A DNA stretch of 64,000 nucleotides from Methylobacterium brachiatum (GCF_020523825.1 NZ_JAJALK010000012.1:124001-188000); one strand, 5' to 3'. Positions 8,080-16,741 are shown, numbered from the stretch's first letter. Program-made: numbers and translations. The notes: generated by a model not told the origin, from the sequence alone.

Positions 8080-8871
8080 ATGCGCGCCCTCTACTCAGCC
8101 GCCACCGGCATGGCGGCCCAGGAACTCAACGTCCAGGTCATCTCCAACAACATCGCGAACCTGCGCACCACCGGCTACAAGCGCCAGCAGGTCCATTTCC
8201 AGGATCTGCTCTACCAGAACCTGCGGCGGGCCGGCTCCTCGACCTCGGAGCAGAACACCCAGCTCCCCGCCGGCCTCGCCCTCGGCTCGGGCGTGAAGAC
8301 CACCTCGACCGCCCGTGTCATGTCGCAGGGCACGCTGAGCTCGACCGAGAAGGATTACGACGTCGCGGTCCGGGGCGAGGGCTTCTTCCGGGTGACGCTG
8401 CCGGACGGCCGCACCGCCTATTCCCGGGACGGTTCCTTCGACCTGTCGGCCACGGGCCAGCTCGTGACCCGCGACGGCTACCTGCTCGATCCGGCGATCA
8501 CCGTCCCGCAGACCGCGACCGCCGTGACGATCAGCGCCACCGGCGCCGTCCAGGCGACGCTGCCCGGCCAGACCGCGCCGCAGGCGCTCGGCCAGTTCCA
8601 GCTCTCGCGCTTCGTCAACAAGGTCGGCCTCGAATCGATCGGCGACAACCTGTTCATCGAGACGGCGGCCTCGGGGCCGGCGATCAGCGGCCTGCCGGGG
8701 GCGGAAGGGTTCGGTAACCTTCAGCAGAGCTACCTGGAAGAGGCGAACGTGAACGCGGTCACCGAGATCTCGTCGCTGATCGCCGCGCAGCGCGCCTACG
8801 AGATGAACTCGAAGGTCGTGACCGCCGCCGACCAGATGCTCTCCACCACCTCGCAGATGTTCCGCAGCTGA
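8080..8871 (+). CDS. flgG: Flagellar distal rod protein FlgG
   Basis: The 263-residue product has the full FlgG signature. The N-terminus is MRALYSAATGMAAQELNVQV followed by ISNNIANLRTTGYKRQ. The core contains VRGEGFFRVTLPDGRTAYSR and GNLQQSYLEEANVNAV, and the C-terminal helix is SLIAAQRAYEMNSKVV. Its length equals the family norm (about 260). FlgG forms the distal rod through the peptidoglycan and outer membrane. A GGGGGCC-type ribosome-binding region precedes the ATG, and flgF ends 13 bp upstream. Confidence 0.97.
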   Translation: MRALYSAATGMAAQELNVQVISNNIANLRTTGYKRQQVHFQDLLYQNLRRAGSSTSEQNTQLPAGLALGSGVKTTSTARVMSQGTLSSTEKDYDVAVRGEGFFRVTLPDGRTAYSRDGSFDLSATGQLVTRDGYLLDPAITVPQTATAVTISATGAVQATLPGQTAPQALGQFQLSRFVNKVGLESIGDNLFIETAASGPAISGLPGAEGFGNLQQSYLEEANVNAVTEISSLIAAQRAYEMNSKVVTAADQMLSTTSQMFRS

Positions 8872-8905
8872 CCGCGCGTCCTGCCATCAACCCAGGTCTC
8901 CGATC

Positions 8906-10063
8906 ATGTATGCCGGTTTCCAGACCCGCGGCGCCCGTGCCGACCTGCCCCTCGTCAGCACGGCTGCGGACGAGAGCGACCTCAGCCCGCTCGTCCGCCG
9001 GGGCCGCCCGCGGGTGGCGCCGCCCGGCGCCGCGGTGCTCTTGCGCGCGGCGCTGGCCTTCATGACCTTCGCGGCCATCGGCGCCCTGGCGATCCCCGCC
9101 ATGGCCGAGCCCGGCCTGCAGCAGGGCGAGACGCAGAAGTCGCAGCCCCGGCTGCGCGGCGACGTGACGGCGCGGGGCGACATCCTGGTCCTGGCCGACC
9201 TCGTCGAGGGCGCGCCGGACAGGCTCGCCGCGCGGCCGCTGTTCCGCGCGCCCGCTTTGGGCGCCACCGGCACGATCCAGACCCGGCGCATCGTCGAGGC
9301 CGCGGCCGCGCTCGGCATTGCCGGCCTGGAGACCGGGGGGCGGATGCAGATCGCCGTGCAGCGCGCGGCCCGGCGCCTGGGGCCGCTGGAACTCGAGGCG
9401 GCGCTCAAGCGCGGCCTGGAATCCGGCTACGGCCTCGATCCGCGCAGCGTCGCGGTGCGCTTCGACGGCGACGGCCCGACCTTGCTGGCGCCGGTGGACC
9501 TCGCCGGCCAGGCTGCGGCCCTCGACCTGACCTACGATCCGCGCTCGCGCCGGGTCTCGGGCCTCGTCAGCCTCGGTGAGCGCCAGGCCTCGCTGCGGGT
9601 CTCGGGCGTCGTGATCGAGCTGCGCGAGGTGGCGGTGCTGACCCGGGCGCTCAACCGGGGCGATCCGGTGCGGGAGGGCGACCTCGTCGTGGAGCGCCGT
9701 CCCCGCGAGGCCGTCGCCAGCGACGCGCAGGCCGGGGCCGCCACGGTCCTGGGTGAAGTCGCCCAGCACGCGCTGCCGGCCGGAACGGTGCTGCGGGTCT
9801 CGGACACCGCCCTGCCCGAACTCGTGGCCCGGGGCGAGAGCGTGACCATCGTGTACGAGACCGCCAGCGTCAGCCTGTCGATGCGCGGCCTCGCCAACGA
9901 GGCCGGCCGGATGGGCGCCGTCGTCAACGTCGTGAACGTCGCCTCGAAGAAGGTGCTCCAGGCCACCGTGATCGGACCCGGCCGCGTCTCAGTCGGGCCC
10001 GGCCCAGTCGCCCAGCAGGCCGCCGCGGCCCCGCAAGTCCAGGCGACGGCGTCCCTGCGCTGA
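8906..10063 (+). CDS. flgA: P-ring assembly chaperone FlgA
   Basis: The product is 385 residues from ATG 8906. The C-terminal half is the SAF/FlgA region: ALNRGDPVREGDLVVERR, LPAGTVLRVSDTALPELVAR, VTIVYETASVSLSMRGLA and VVNVVNVASKKVLQATV. FlgA is the periplasmic chaperone for FlgI. The hydrophobic export segment is internal (about residues 48-66, ending IPAMAEP). Either the N-terminus is unusually long, or the true start is ATG 9062, which places the signal peptide at the N-terminus and gives 333 residues. It lies 34 bp after flgG. Confidence 0.88.
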   Translation: MYAGFQTRGARADLPLVSTAADESDLSPLVRRGRPRVAPPGAAVLLRAALAFMTFAAIGALAIPAMAEPGLQQGETQKSQPRLRGDVTARGDILVLADLVEGAPDRLAARPLFRAPALGATGTIQTRRIVEAAAALGIAGLETGGRMQIAVQRAARRLGPLELEAALKRGLESGYGLDPRSVAVRFDGDGPTLLAPVDLAGQAAALDLTYDPRSRRVSGLVSLGERQASLRVSGVVIELREVAVLTRALNRGDPVREGDLVVERRPREAVASDAQAGAATVLGEVAQHALPAGTVLRVSDTALPELVARGESVTIVYETASVSLSMRGLANEAGRMGAVVNVVNVASKKVLQATVIGPGRVSVGPGPVAQQAAAAPQVQATASLR

Positions 10064-10095
10064 TCGCCCATCCGATGCGTGAACGAGTTTCCCCG

Positions 10096-10845
10096 ATGGC
10101 CAGCCGCCTTGTCCTGAACCCGCTCGCCGCCGCGTTGATCGCGGGTGCGCTGGGCGCCTGCAACACCGCCGACCGGCTGTCCCAGGTCGGCGCCACCCCG
10201 GCGCTGTCGGCGATCGAGGATCCCACCACCCAGCCCGGCTACAAGCCGGTGCGGATGCCGATGCCCGACGTGCAGCCGGTCTCCTACGCGCCGAACTCGC
10301 TCTGGCGCACCGGCTCGCGGGCGTTCTTCAAGGACCAGCGTGCCGCGCGCCTGGGCGACCTGCTGACCGTGAAGGTCAACGTCACCGACCAGGCCAACAT
10401 CAGCAACGAGACCAAGCGTTCCCGGGCCAACACCGAGAGCTTCGGCCTGCCGAACGCCCTCGGCCTGGAGAACAACGCCCTCGGCAAGTCCTTCGGCGTC
10501 GGCAGCACCGCGCTCCTGTCGGCCACCTCGGCCACCGCCAACGATGGCGCCGGCTCGGTCCAGCGCGCCGAGACCGTGACCACCAACGTCGCCGCGGTGG
10601 TCACCCAGGTCCTGCCCAACGGCAACCTCGTGGTCGAGGGCAAGCAGGAGATCCGGGTGAACTTCGAGGTCCGCGAGATGGTGGTGGCCGGCGTGGTCCG
10701 GCCGGAGGACATCGAATCCGACAACACCATCGACTCGACCAAGATCGCCCAGGCCCGTATCGCCTATGGCGGCCGCGGCCAGATCACCGACGTGCAGCAG
10801 CCGCGCTACGGCCAGCAGATCGTCGATATCCTGCTGCCGTTCTGA
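10096..10845 (+). CDS. flgH: Flagellar L-ring lipoprotein FlgH
   Basis: ATG 10096 gives 249 residues beginning with a lipoprotein signal, MASRLVLNPLAAALIAGALG, with the lipobox cysteine next (LGAC). The FlgH core is clear: SLWRTGSRAFFKDQRAARLG, GDLLTVKVNVTDQANISNET, LPNGNLVVEGKQEIRVNFE, GVVRPEDIESDNTIDSTKIA and ARIAYGGRGQITDVQQPRYG. It forms the outer-membrane L ring. The frame opens at ATG 10075, but the later start puts the lipobox at the normal distance. It is the last gene of flgFGAH and ends 6 bp from the convergent oxidoreductase. Confidence 0.95.
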   Translation: MASRLVLNPLAAALIAGALGACNTADRLSQVGATPALSAIEDPTTQPGYKPVRMPMPDVQPVSYAPNSLWRTGSRAFFKDQRAARLGDLLTVKVNVTDQANISNETKRSRANTESFGLPNALGLENNALGKSFGVGSTALLSATSATANDGAGSVQRAETVTTNVAAVVTQVLPNGNLVVEGKQEIRVNFEVREMVVAGVVRPEDIESDNTIDSTKIAQARIAYGGRGQITDVQQPRYGQQIVDILLPF

Positions 10846-10851
10846 CGCGGC

Positions 10852-12150
10852 TCAGCTCGGCTCCTCCGGCTCCGGTCCGCGGGTCACGTCGAGGCCGGAT
10901 CCGGCCCCGGCCGGCGGGCCGACCTTGACCGGGGCGCCGGTGCGGGCGGATTCGTAGATCGCCTCCATCAGGACCTGATCCTGCAGCCCCTCCTCGCCGG
11001 GGGTGCGGGGGCGCAGGTTCTCCTGGATGCACCGGGAGAAGTGGTCGATCTCCAGCGCGAACTGGTTCTTCGGGCTCAGCACCTTCTCGTCGCGGGCGCC
11101 GGACTTGCCGTCGCGATGGGACACGAACAGGCGCTGCCCCTCGTACGCGAAGGCGTTCTGCAGATCGATCGCGGCGTTGCCGGTGTGCAGGGTCAGGCTG
11201 CGGGCCTCGTAGACGCCGTAGCTCGACGTGCATTGCGCGATCACGCCGGACGGGAAGCGCATGGTGAAGCTCACCGTCTCCTCGACCTCGCGGAACTTCG
11301 GATCGTCGGGCGGCGAGTAGATCTGAGCCTGGATCAGCTCCGGCTCCTCACCGAGCACCGCCCGGGTGGTGTTGAGGCAGTAGAGCCCGATATCCGGCAG
11401 CGATCCGCCGCCCGCCAGCGCCTTCTTGAGGCGCCACTGTTCCGGCAGCCCGGTGGTCTGGCCGTTGAACGCCTGGATCATCCGCGGGCGCCCGAACTCC
11501 CCCGAGCGGGCGAACTTGATCACCGCGCGGTTATGCGGCTCGTACTGGCAGCGATAGGCGATCATCAGCTTGACGTTGGCCTGGTTGCAGGCCGCGATCA
11601 TGTCGCGGCATTCCTGCGACGCCACCGCCATCGGCTTCTCGCACAGCACCTGCTTGCCGGCCCCCGCCGCCGCCAGGACGTTGTCCCGGTGCACGCTGTT
11701 GGGCGTGACGATGTAGACCGCCTGGATCGCGGGATTGGCCTTGAGCCGATCCCACTCGTCGTAGCCGTAGACCGCGTCCTCGGGCAGGCCGTATTGCCGG
11801 GCCACGAGCTTGGCCTTGTCGGGGCTGCCCGACATCACCGCGGCCAGCCGCGAGCGCTTGGTCGCCCCGAAGGCCGGGAGGATCTCGTCGAGGCTCAGCC
11901 GGCCGAGGCCGACTACGCAATAGCCGATGCGCTGGCCCGGGGGCTGGGGTGCCGGGCTCGGCGCCGGCGGCCGGTCGGCCTGACCGCGCCAGTTCGGGAA
12001 CATCACGCGCCCGCCTTGGACCGCGCCGGTATCGGCCGGGATCGCCGGGCCGGGCTGGGCCGCCTGGGCGGCACCGCCGAGGCTCGCGCCGGCCAGCGCG
12101 CCCCCCGCGGCCAGGAGATTGCGTCGTGAGAGCCGGATATCGTCCGCCAT
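10852..12150 (-). CDS. Tat-exported Gfo/Idh/MocA oxidoreductase, GFOR-like
   Basis: ATG 12150 gives 432 residues. Residues 1-34 form a Tat signal: LSRRNLLAAGGALAGA ending GAAQAAQ. The NAD(P)-binding fold follows (IGYCVVGLGRLSLDEILPAF), then the family EKP motif in QVLCEKPMAVAS and the C-terminal sugar-binding domain (GSLPDIGLYCLNTTRAVLGE). Arrangement and export signal match Zymomonas glucose-fructose oxidoreductase, which holds tightly bound NADP in the periplasm. The substrate here is unproven. A proline-rich linker (PPAPSPAPQPPG) separates signal and fold. It is convergent with flgH and apparently monocistronic. Confidence 0.88.
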   Translation of the reverse strand: MADDIRLSRRNLLAAGGALAGASLGGAAQAAQPGPAIPADTGAVQGGRVMFPNWRGQADRPPAPSPAPQPPGQRIGYCVVGLGRLSLDEILPAFGATKRSRLAAVMSGSPDKAKLVARQYGLPEDAVYGYDEWDRLKANPAIQAVYIVTPNSVHRDNVLAAAGAGKQVLCEKPMAVASQECRDMIAACNQANVKLMIAYRCQYEPHNRAVIKFARSGEFGRPRMIQAFNGQTTGLPEQWRLKKALAGGGSLPDIGLYCLNTTRAVLGEEPELIQAQIYSPPDDPKFREVEETVSFTMRFPSGVIAQCTSSYGVYEARSLTLHTGNAAIDLQNAFAYEGQRLFVSHRDGKSGARDEKVLSPKNQFALEIDHFSRCIQENLRPRTPGEEGLQDQVLMEAIYESARTGAPVKVGPPAGAGSGLDVTRGPEPEEPS

Positions 12151-12233
12151 GAGCCTCGCCGTGTCCCTGAATCCAGGCCGCGGCACCGAATCGCCGCGAC
12201 GTGGGGCGAGCGTCCGCTATCGGCGCTGTCCCG

Positions 12234-12608
12234 TCAGTGAACGCAAGCCGGCGCCGGGTCGTTTCCGCCGAGCAGCGCGGCGCGCAGACGCGCGACCTCG
12301 GCCTCGCTGTCGGCGAGGCGGCGGGCGAGGGCGTCCGGCTCGGACGCCGCCTGGGTCTGCGCGAAGCCGAGGCCGATCGTTGCGCCCGCGCGCCAGGCGA
12401 CGAAGGCCCGCCGGGTCTCGTTCCGGCAGGGGATGAACAGGTCGAAACAATCCGGCAGCATGGCGGTGGGCGGGACGCCGATCCGGGCGCCGCCGAGCGA
12501 GACATCCCGCACCACGCAGGCGATCTCCGGCAGGAAGGCTGCGATCCGGACGCGTCCGCCGAGGCAGACGCGGCGGCGGGCGGTTTGGCGACGCTCGATC
12601 ACGATCAT
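12234..12608 (-). CDS. PilZ domain protein
   Basis: Starting at ATG 12608 (MIVIERRQTARRR), the product has 124 residues. It shows the PilZ signature: RRQTARRR N-terminal arginines, then VVRDVSLGGARIGVP (D/NxSxxG motif) and AFVAWRAGATIGLGF. PilZ domains bind cyclic di-GMP and control motility, surface attachment or polysaccharide. A C-terminal heptad-rich segment (LARRLADSEAEVARLRAALL) could form a coiled coil. A near-match to the CtrA site (TTAA-N7-TTTA, 12673-12687) lies about 65 bp upstream. Target proteins are unknown. Confidence 0.82.
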   Translation of the reverse strand: MIVIERRQTARRRVCLGGRVRIAAFLPEIACVVRDVSLGGARIGVPPTAMLPDCFDLFIPCRNETRRAFVAWRAGATIGLGFAQTQAASEPDALARRLADSEAEVARLRAALLGGNDPAPACVH

Positions 12609-12659
12609 GGTCCTCGGCTCCCGGTCGCTCCGACAACCGCCATCGCGTCCGGATCGTAC

Positions 12660-12683
12660 CCGGAGGTCCATCTTAACCTCCGG
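12660..12683. terminator. Hairpin between PAP2 and PilZ genes
   Basis: CCGGAGGT and ACCTCCGG form an 8-bp perfect stem with an 8-base loop, located 19 bp after the PAP2 stop and about 50 bp before the PilZ start on the minus strand. There is no clear U tract, so it may be a weak terminator, an attenuator or part of the PilZ leader. Confidence 0.35.
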
Positions 12684-12701
12684 TTTACCTTAATTGCCCC
12701 G

Positions 12702-13460
12702 TCAGGCCGGGGGCGGCGGGTCCGGCGCCTCGACCTCGCCCCGCCGCTGGAGCTGGAGGGCGACGAACCAGCACAGCGACGCCCAGGCCGCGCCGATGCA
12801 CCAGCCGGCCAGCACGTCGCTCGGCCAGTGGACGCCGAGATAGATCCGGCTGAGACCGACCAGCAGCGTCAGGCCGACCCCGAGCCCGAGGGCCAGGGCC
12901 TTCGCGCCCCGATTGCGATCGACCCGGGCGACCAGGGTCGCGAGGGTCAGGTAGGCGATGGCCGACATGGTGGCATGGCCGCTCGGGAAGCTCGCCGTGA
13001 ACACCTCCATGCCATGGGGCACGAGATCCGGCCGCGGCCGCTGGTAGAACAGCTTCAGCACCGTCGAGACCAGCTCGCCGCTGCCGACCGCGACGAGCAT
13101 GAACAGCCCGATCCGCCGTCGCCCCGAGACCGCCAGATAGGCCGCCGCCGCGCAGGTCAGGAACAGCACCGTGAAGACGCTGCCGAGCCCCGTGATGTCG
13201 CGCATCGTCTCCTCGAGCCAGGGCGGCCCGATCGGGTCGGAGAGGTCGGCCGGGTTGCGCAGGGCGAGCAGGATCTTGCGGTCCAGCGCCGCGGTCGAGC
13301 CCTCGCCGACCTCGTGGGCGAGGTAGAAGAAGCCGTAGCCGAGGATGCTGACGCCCAATAGGGCGACCAGCGGGCCGACCTCGTTCAGCCGCAGGCGCAG
13401 CCAGACGGCCATCGCGCGCCCGGTGATGGGATTGTGCTGGAGTCGAACCGGCGCCCTCAT
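12702..13460 (-). CDS. PAP2-family membrane phosphatase
   Basis: The 252-residue product has all three PAP2 catalytic motifs: KLFYQRPRPD (KX6RP), SFPSGHATMSA (PSGH) and RIYLGVHWPSDVLAG (SRX5HX3D). At least five membrane segments are visible. Such enzymes dephosphorylate lipid phosphates, for example undecaprenyl pyrophosphate or phosphatidate, at the periplasmic face. ATG 13460 follows GGGAGCGCC and is preferred; the frame is open to ATG 13499, which would overlap the preceding gene. It follows the 2H phosphoesterase by about 30 bp on the same strand. Confidence 0.9.
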   Translation of the reverse strand: MRAPVRLQHNPITGRAMAVWLRLRLNEVGPLVALLGVSILGYGFFYLAHEVGEGSTAALDRKILLALRNPADLSDPIGPPWLEETMRDITGLGSVFTVLFLTCAAAAYLAVSGRRRIGLFMLVAVGSGELVSTVLKLFYQRPRPDLVPHGMEVFTASFPSGHATMSAIAYLTLATLVARVDRNRGAKALALGLGVGLTLLVGLSRIYLGVHWPSDVLAGWCIGAAWASLCWFVALQLQRRGEVEAPDPPPPA

Positions 13461-13491
13461 GGCGCTCCCTTCCCGGTCAGCATGACACCCA

Positions 13492-14010
13492 TCAGGCATT
13501 CTCCCCGAAGGCCAGCGTGGCGACGGCCTCCCAGGGGCCGCCCAGATAGCGCCACAGCCGCGTCGCGGGGGCGGTGAAGTGGAACGGCGCGAAACCGGCC
13601 GCCAGGTCGGCGTGGAGGGCGCGCGCCTTGTCCGGGGTGACCTTGTTCTGCACCGTGACGTGCGGGCGCCAGCCCTGGCGATCCTGCGCGGTGAGGTAAG
13701 GCTCGAACGTGCTGGCGAGGCGAGCCCGGAAGTTCGCCAGCGATGGGGATTCGAGGATGTAGGCGACGCCGCGACCGGTGAAGCGCAGGCCCGTGACCGC
13801 GACGCCGGGAGCCGGCACCGTGCGCGCCAGGCTCGTCACCGCCTCGATCACGCCGCGCTCCCGGTCCCCCGGCAGGTGGTGGAACAGCGTCGCGTGGGCC
13901 GGGATGAAGTTCAGGGCTTCGGGGAAGTTGCGTCGGCGCTCGCCGTCGAAGCGCGCGAAGGTCGGCTCGTCGAAGGCGAGCGTCAGGATCAGGGGGGCCG
14001 CGTCATGCAT
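13492..14010 (-). CDS. 2'-5' RNA ligase-like 2H phosphoesterase
   Basis: The product (172 residues from ATG 14010, 176 from ATG 14022) has the two HxT/S motifs of the 2H superfamily: HATLFHHL in the N-terminal half and RPHVTVQNKV in the C-terminal half, with family-typical length. These proteins act as cyclic phosphodiesterases or RNA ligases on 2',3'-cyclic or 2'-5' linkages; the physiological substrate is generally unknown. It lies 27 bp downstream of the SPL-like radical SAM gene on the same strand, so a shared transcript is likely. Confidence 0.85.
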   Translation of the reverse strand: MHDAAPLILTLAFDEPTFARFDGERRRNFPEALNFIPAHATLFHHLPGDRERGVIEAVTSLARTVPAPGVAVTGLRFTGRGVAYILESPSLANFRARLASTFEPYLTAQDRQGWRPHVTVQNKVTPDKARALHADLAAGFAPFHFTAPATRLWRYLGGPWEAVATLAFGENA

Positions 14011-14037
14011 GCGAGGCGACATGGCGCCCGAACCCGC

Positions 14038-15165
14038 TCAGGTCCAGTACAGCACCCGCGCGGCGGGCAGGTCGCGGGCCAGGCGATCGGTGAGATGCGC
14101 CCGCATCGCCTGCATCAGCGGCTTCGGGAAGACGTGCTTGACCGTGCCGAACTTGGTGCGCTTCTCGACCCGGTCGGCCTCGTCGAGCGGAAGGTCCGAG
14201 CCCGGATACCACCCACGCAGGACCGTCTTCGAGATGGGCGTGAACCGGTGGGTGATGAGTTCCACGGTCAGGTCCAGATCGGGGATCCCGGCGAGCGCGT
14301 CGGCGGCGTCGCGGATCAGGCCGGCATAGGCCGCCTCCCAACCCGCCACCGGGATGATCGGCGCGATGGTCAGGCCCACCGGATAACCGGCCCGCGCCAT
14401 GGCGCCCATCGCGGCGAGCCGCGCGTCGAGGGGGTCGGTGCCGCCCTCGTAGCGCGCGGCGGGCCGGGCATTGACCGAGAAGCGGATGCGCGTGCGCCGG
14501 TTGTGCGGCAGGTCGAGGAGCGGCGCGACGGCGGCGAATTTCGTGGTGAAGCGCAGCTGCACCGGCGCGTCCCAGGCGCCGAAATGCCGGATCGCCGCCG
14601 AGAGCGAGCCGGTCAGGTGCTCGATGCCCAGCGGATCCGTGTAGCAGGACGCCTCGAAGGTCGTGCCCTCGTGCGCGCGCTCGGCCGAGACCGAGGTGAC
14701 GGCGCCCTGGCCGGCATAGGCGGCGAGATTGTCAAGGATCGCGTCGAGATTGGCGTAGGCGCGGGTCACCGGCGGGCCCTGCAGCGAGCCGGCCAGATAG
14801 CAATACTGGCAATGGGCCGGGCAGCCTTCCGCGAGGTCGAAACGCCAATCGGCCGAGGGCGGGATCGGCTGGAGCCTGAGCTTGGTCGGCGGCGCCACCG
14901 TGATGGCGAGCGTCGCCTTGGCCGCGATATAGGCTTGGCGCGGATCGGCGTCGCGCAGGCCGGTGAGGCGGTTGGCCGAGAGCCGTTCCACCGGCAACCC
15001 CATCGCCTCGGCCCGGGCCACCATGGCCCGGCCATGGGCGAAATCCAGCGCCGCCGGGGTCACCAGCACCCGGCGCGGGCGCCAGAGCCGGGCCGGACGG
15101 GGGCGGTGGTCCGGATCGGGCCGTTCGGCCGGCGGGGCGGGCATCAGGGCTGGGGACGACGACAT
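14038..15165 (-). CDS. Spore photoproduct lyase-like radical SAM protein
   Basis: ATG 15165 (MSSSPALMPAP) gives 375 residues. The cluster-binding motif is DLAEGCPAHCQYCYLAG (CxxxCxxC), embedded in the SPL-family order RRVLVTPAAL, FAHGRAMVARAEAMGLPVER, CYTDPLGIEHLTG, LRFTTKFAAVAPLL, RIRFSVNA and LITHRFTPISKTVLRGWYPG. SPL cleaves thymine spore photoproduct in spore-formers; this organism is not one. The family also occurs in non-spore-forming Alphaproteobacteria with unestablished substrates. The downstream 2H phosphoesterase (27 bp) suggests nucleic-acid repair or RNA processing, which is inference. Confidence 0.85.
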   Translation of the reverse strand: MSSSPALMPAPPAERPDPDHRPRPARLWRPRRVLVTPAALDFAHGRAMVARAEAMGLPVERLSANRLTGLRDADPRQAYIAAKATLAITVAPPTKLRLQPIPPSADWRFDLAEGCPAHCQYCYLAGSLQGPPVTRAYANLDAILDNLAAYAGQGAVTSVSAERAHEGTTFEASCYTDPLGIEHLTGSLSAAIRHFGAWDAPVQLRFTTKFAAVAPLLDLPHNRRTRIRFSVNARPAARYEGGTDPLDARLAAMGAMARAGYPVGLTIAPIIPVAGWEAAYAGLIRDAADALAGIPDLDLTVELITHRFTPISKTVLRGWYPGSDLPLDEADRVEKRTKFGTVKHVFPKPLMQAMRAHLTDRLARDLPAARVLYWT

Positions 15166-15337
15166 GCTTGTCGAACGCGTGCCCGCCGCGCCGGGTCCGG
15201 CCCAGGCGCCCCGGCCCGGTGCGGCGGAAGCGCTCGCCGCCGTCTTGGAGGCCGGCGCAGTCGGGCTCAAGCCGGCGCACGGGGCGCGGAGCCATTCCCG
15301 ATTGCAAGCCGATCCGGAACGGCTCTAAAGCACGGCC

Positions 15338-16288
15338 ATGGCTGCAGGCAGGGAGAGCGTACATGTCGGCCGCGACGGATGGCTGTTCCTCACCGGCGGC
15401 AGCAACCGCGTCATGGACCGCTACCGGGGCGGCCTGCGGCACTGGCTGCTGCTGCGCGGCTGGACGCGGCTGATCGCGGCCCGGGCCCGGCGGGCTGAAA
15501 GCCTCGGGATCCGCTGCCTGCACGTGATCGTGCCGGAAAAGCTCTCGGTCTACGACGACAAGGTCGAAGGGCTGCGCTACGACCCGGCCAAGGCCTCGAC
15601 CCGGCGCCTGGCCCGGCGTCTCGCGCGGCACCCCGCCTATCTCGATTTGCTGGCCCCGCTCAGGGCGGGGCGCGACGGCCCGGTGCCTCTCTACCTGCGC
15701 ACCGACACCCATTGGACTATCCAGGGCTGCCTGCTGGCCTATCGCGAGATCATGCGCGCCCTCGGGGCCATCCCGCCGGCCGATATCGGGGCGCGGCCGC
15801 AGGTCGTCTCGGAGGCGGTGATGGATCTCGGCGAGAAGCTTCGCGAGAAGCCCCGGGAACGGCTGGACCGCTTCATGCTGCAGCGCGACGCGAAGCGCGT
15901 CGAGGTCGGTCCGATGCTCGCCGCCTACGAGGCGCAGGGGCGGGACCGGGAGGCCCATGTCGGCGCCCATGTCGTCTACCGGAACGAGGCGGACGGCGCC
16001 GATCCGCGCCGGCTCGTCCTGTTCGGCGATTCCTGCGCGCATTTCGACCCGTTCCTGCTGACCGGGCTCCTCGCCGAAAGCTTCCGCGAGGTGCACTTCG
16101 TCTGGTCGGCGAACCTGGACTGGGCCTATATCGAGCGCGTGCGCCCGGACATCCTGCTGTTCGAGCTGGCCGAGCGCTTCCTGGCCCGGCTGCCGAAGGA
16201 CGATTTCGACGTCGCGGTGGCGGGCCAGCGCGGGACCGGCGGGCGCCTCGCGCAGGTCAACGGCGAGACGGTCGCCCCGGCTCAGTAG
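15338..16288 (+). CDS. AlgX/AlgJ-like SGNH hydrolase-fold protein
   Basis: The 316-residue product matches the ALGX/ALGJ acetyltransferase-type SGNH domain: GRDGWLFLTGGSNRVMDRY at the start, LHVIVPEKLSVY, the catalytic Asp-His pair in RTDTHWTIQG and the nucleophile block LVLFGDSCAHF, where Ser follows GD. AlgX/AlgJ proteins O-acetylate periplasmic alginate or other polysaccharides. Here no signal peptide is visible and no exopolysaccharide or MBOAT gene adjoins. A cytoplasmic acetyltransferase or esterase role is possible. Its 3' end overlaps a small convergent membrane-protein gene by 7 bp. Confidence 0.8.
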   Translation: MAAGRESVHVGRDGWLFLTGGSNRVMDRYRGGLRHWLLLRGWTRLIAARARRAESLGIRCLHVIVPEKLSVYDDKVEGLRYDPAKASTRRLARRLARHPAYLDLLAPLRAGRDGPVPLYLRTDTHWTIQGCLLAYREIMRALGAIPPADIGARPQVVSEAVMDLGEKLREKPRERLDRFMLQRDAKRVEVGPMLAAYEAQGRDREAHVGAHVVYRNEADGADPRRLVLFGDSCAHFDPFLLTGLLAESFREVHFVWSANLDWAYIERVRPDILLFELAERFLARLPKDDFDVAVAGQRGTGGRLAQVNGETVAPAQ

Positions 16289-16506
16289 ATCGCCGGATCC
16301 AGCCGTGCGAAATCCGTGACGCTCGCCGCCTGATATTTGGCGAACGTCTCCGGCGCGCAGGCGATGCCGATCATCAGCAGGAGCAGGGTCGCGAGGCAGG
16401 CCAGCGTCGCCGTGACCACGTCCGCGTGCCGCCGAAGGGTGTGGATGATCAGGCACCCCAGGGTGAACAGGGCCGCCTCGGCGACGGGCACCAGCACGAA
16501 CGACAT
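16282..16506 (-). CDS. Small two-helix membrane protein
   Basis: The 74-residue product has two hydrophobic segments (about 4-24, VLVPVAEAALFTLGCLIIHTL, and 32-52, VTATLACLATLLLLMIGIACA) joined by a basic turn RRHAD, and a short polar tail. ATG 16506 follows GGAGCTGAGAG, a plausible ribosome-binding site. It is not assigned to a family. It overlaps the end of the AlgX-like gene by 7 bp in convergent orientation. The hydrophobic pattern supports a real gene. Confidence 0.6.
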   Translation of the reverse strand: MSFVLVPVAEAALFTLGCLIIHTLRRHADVVTATLACLATLLLLMIGIACAPETFAKYQAASVTDFARLDPAIY

Positions 16507-16590
16507 CTCTCAGCTCCATCCAGTCTCCCGCCGGGCCGGGGTCGCTGCGGACGCGCAGCAGCGGGCGGGTGACCGGAAGATGGTCGATTA

Positions 16591-16605
16591 TGTTGCACTG
16601 CAACA
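16591..16605. promoter_or_regulatory. TGCA-type palindrome, candidate PhaR/AniA-like site
   Basis: TGTTGCACTGCAACA is a perfect 15-bp palindrome (central C), 137 bp before the glutathionyl-hydroquinone reductase gene and 85 bp before the divergent small membrane gene. A near-identical 15-mer (TGCTGCATTGCAACA, two differences) occurs at 25927-25941. TGC/GCA dyads are the kind of site bound by PhaR/AniA regulators of PHA metabolism; assignment is inference. Confidence 0.45.
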
Positions 16606-16741
16606 GAAGCGCGGGCGCAAGCCTGCATTGCGCACAACTCGTAAGCGGGCCGGAACCGAACCCAAGGACGGGGCGCACCCCTTCCCGCGGGCGGCTGGGC
16701 TCCCATCTCGCCACGATCCTCTTCTGGAACGGAACATCACC

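Noticed and set aside
16337..16741. N-terminal extension of the glutathionyl-hydroquinone reductase
   Set aside because: The frame is open, but the extra 135 codons are antisense to the small membrane gene and cover the palindrome; the protein family starts at ATG 16742.
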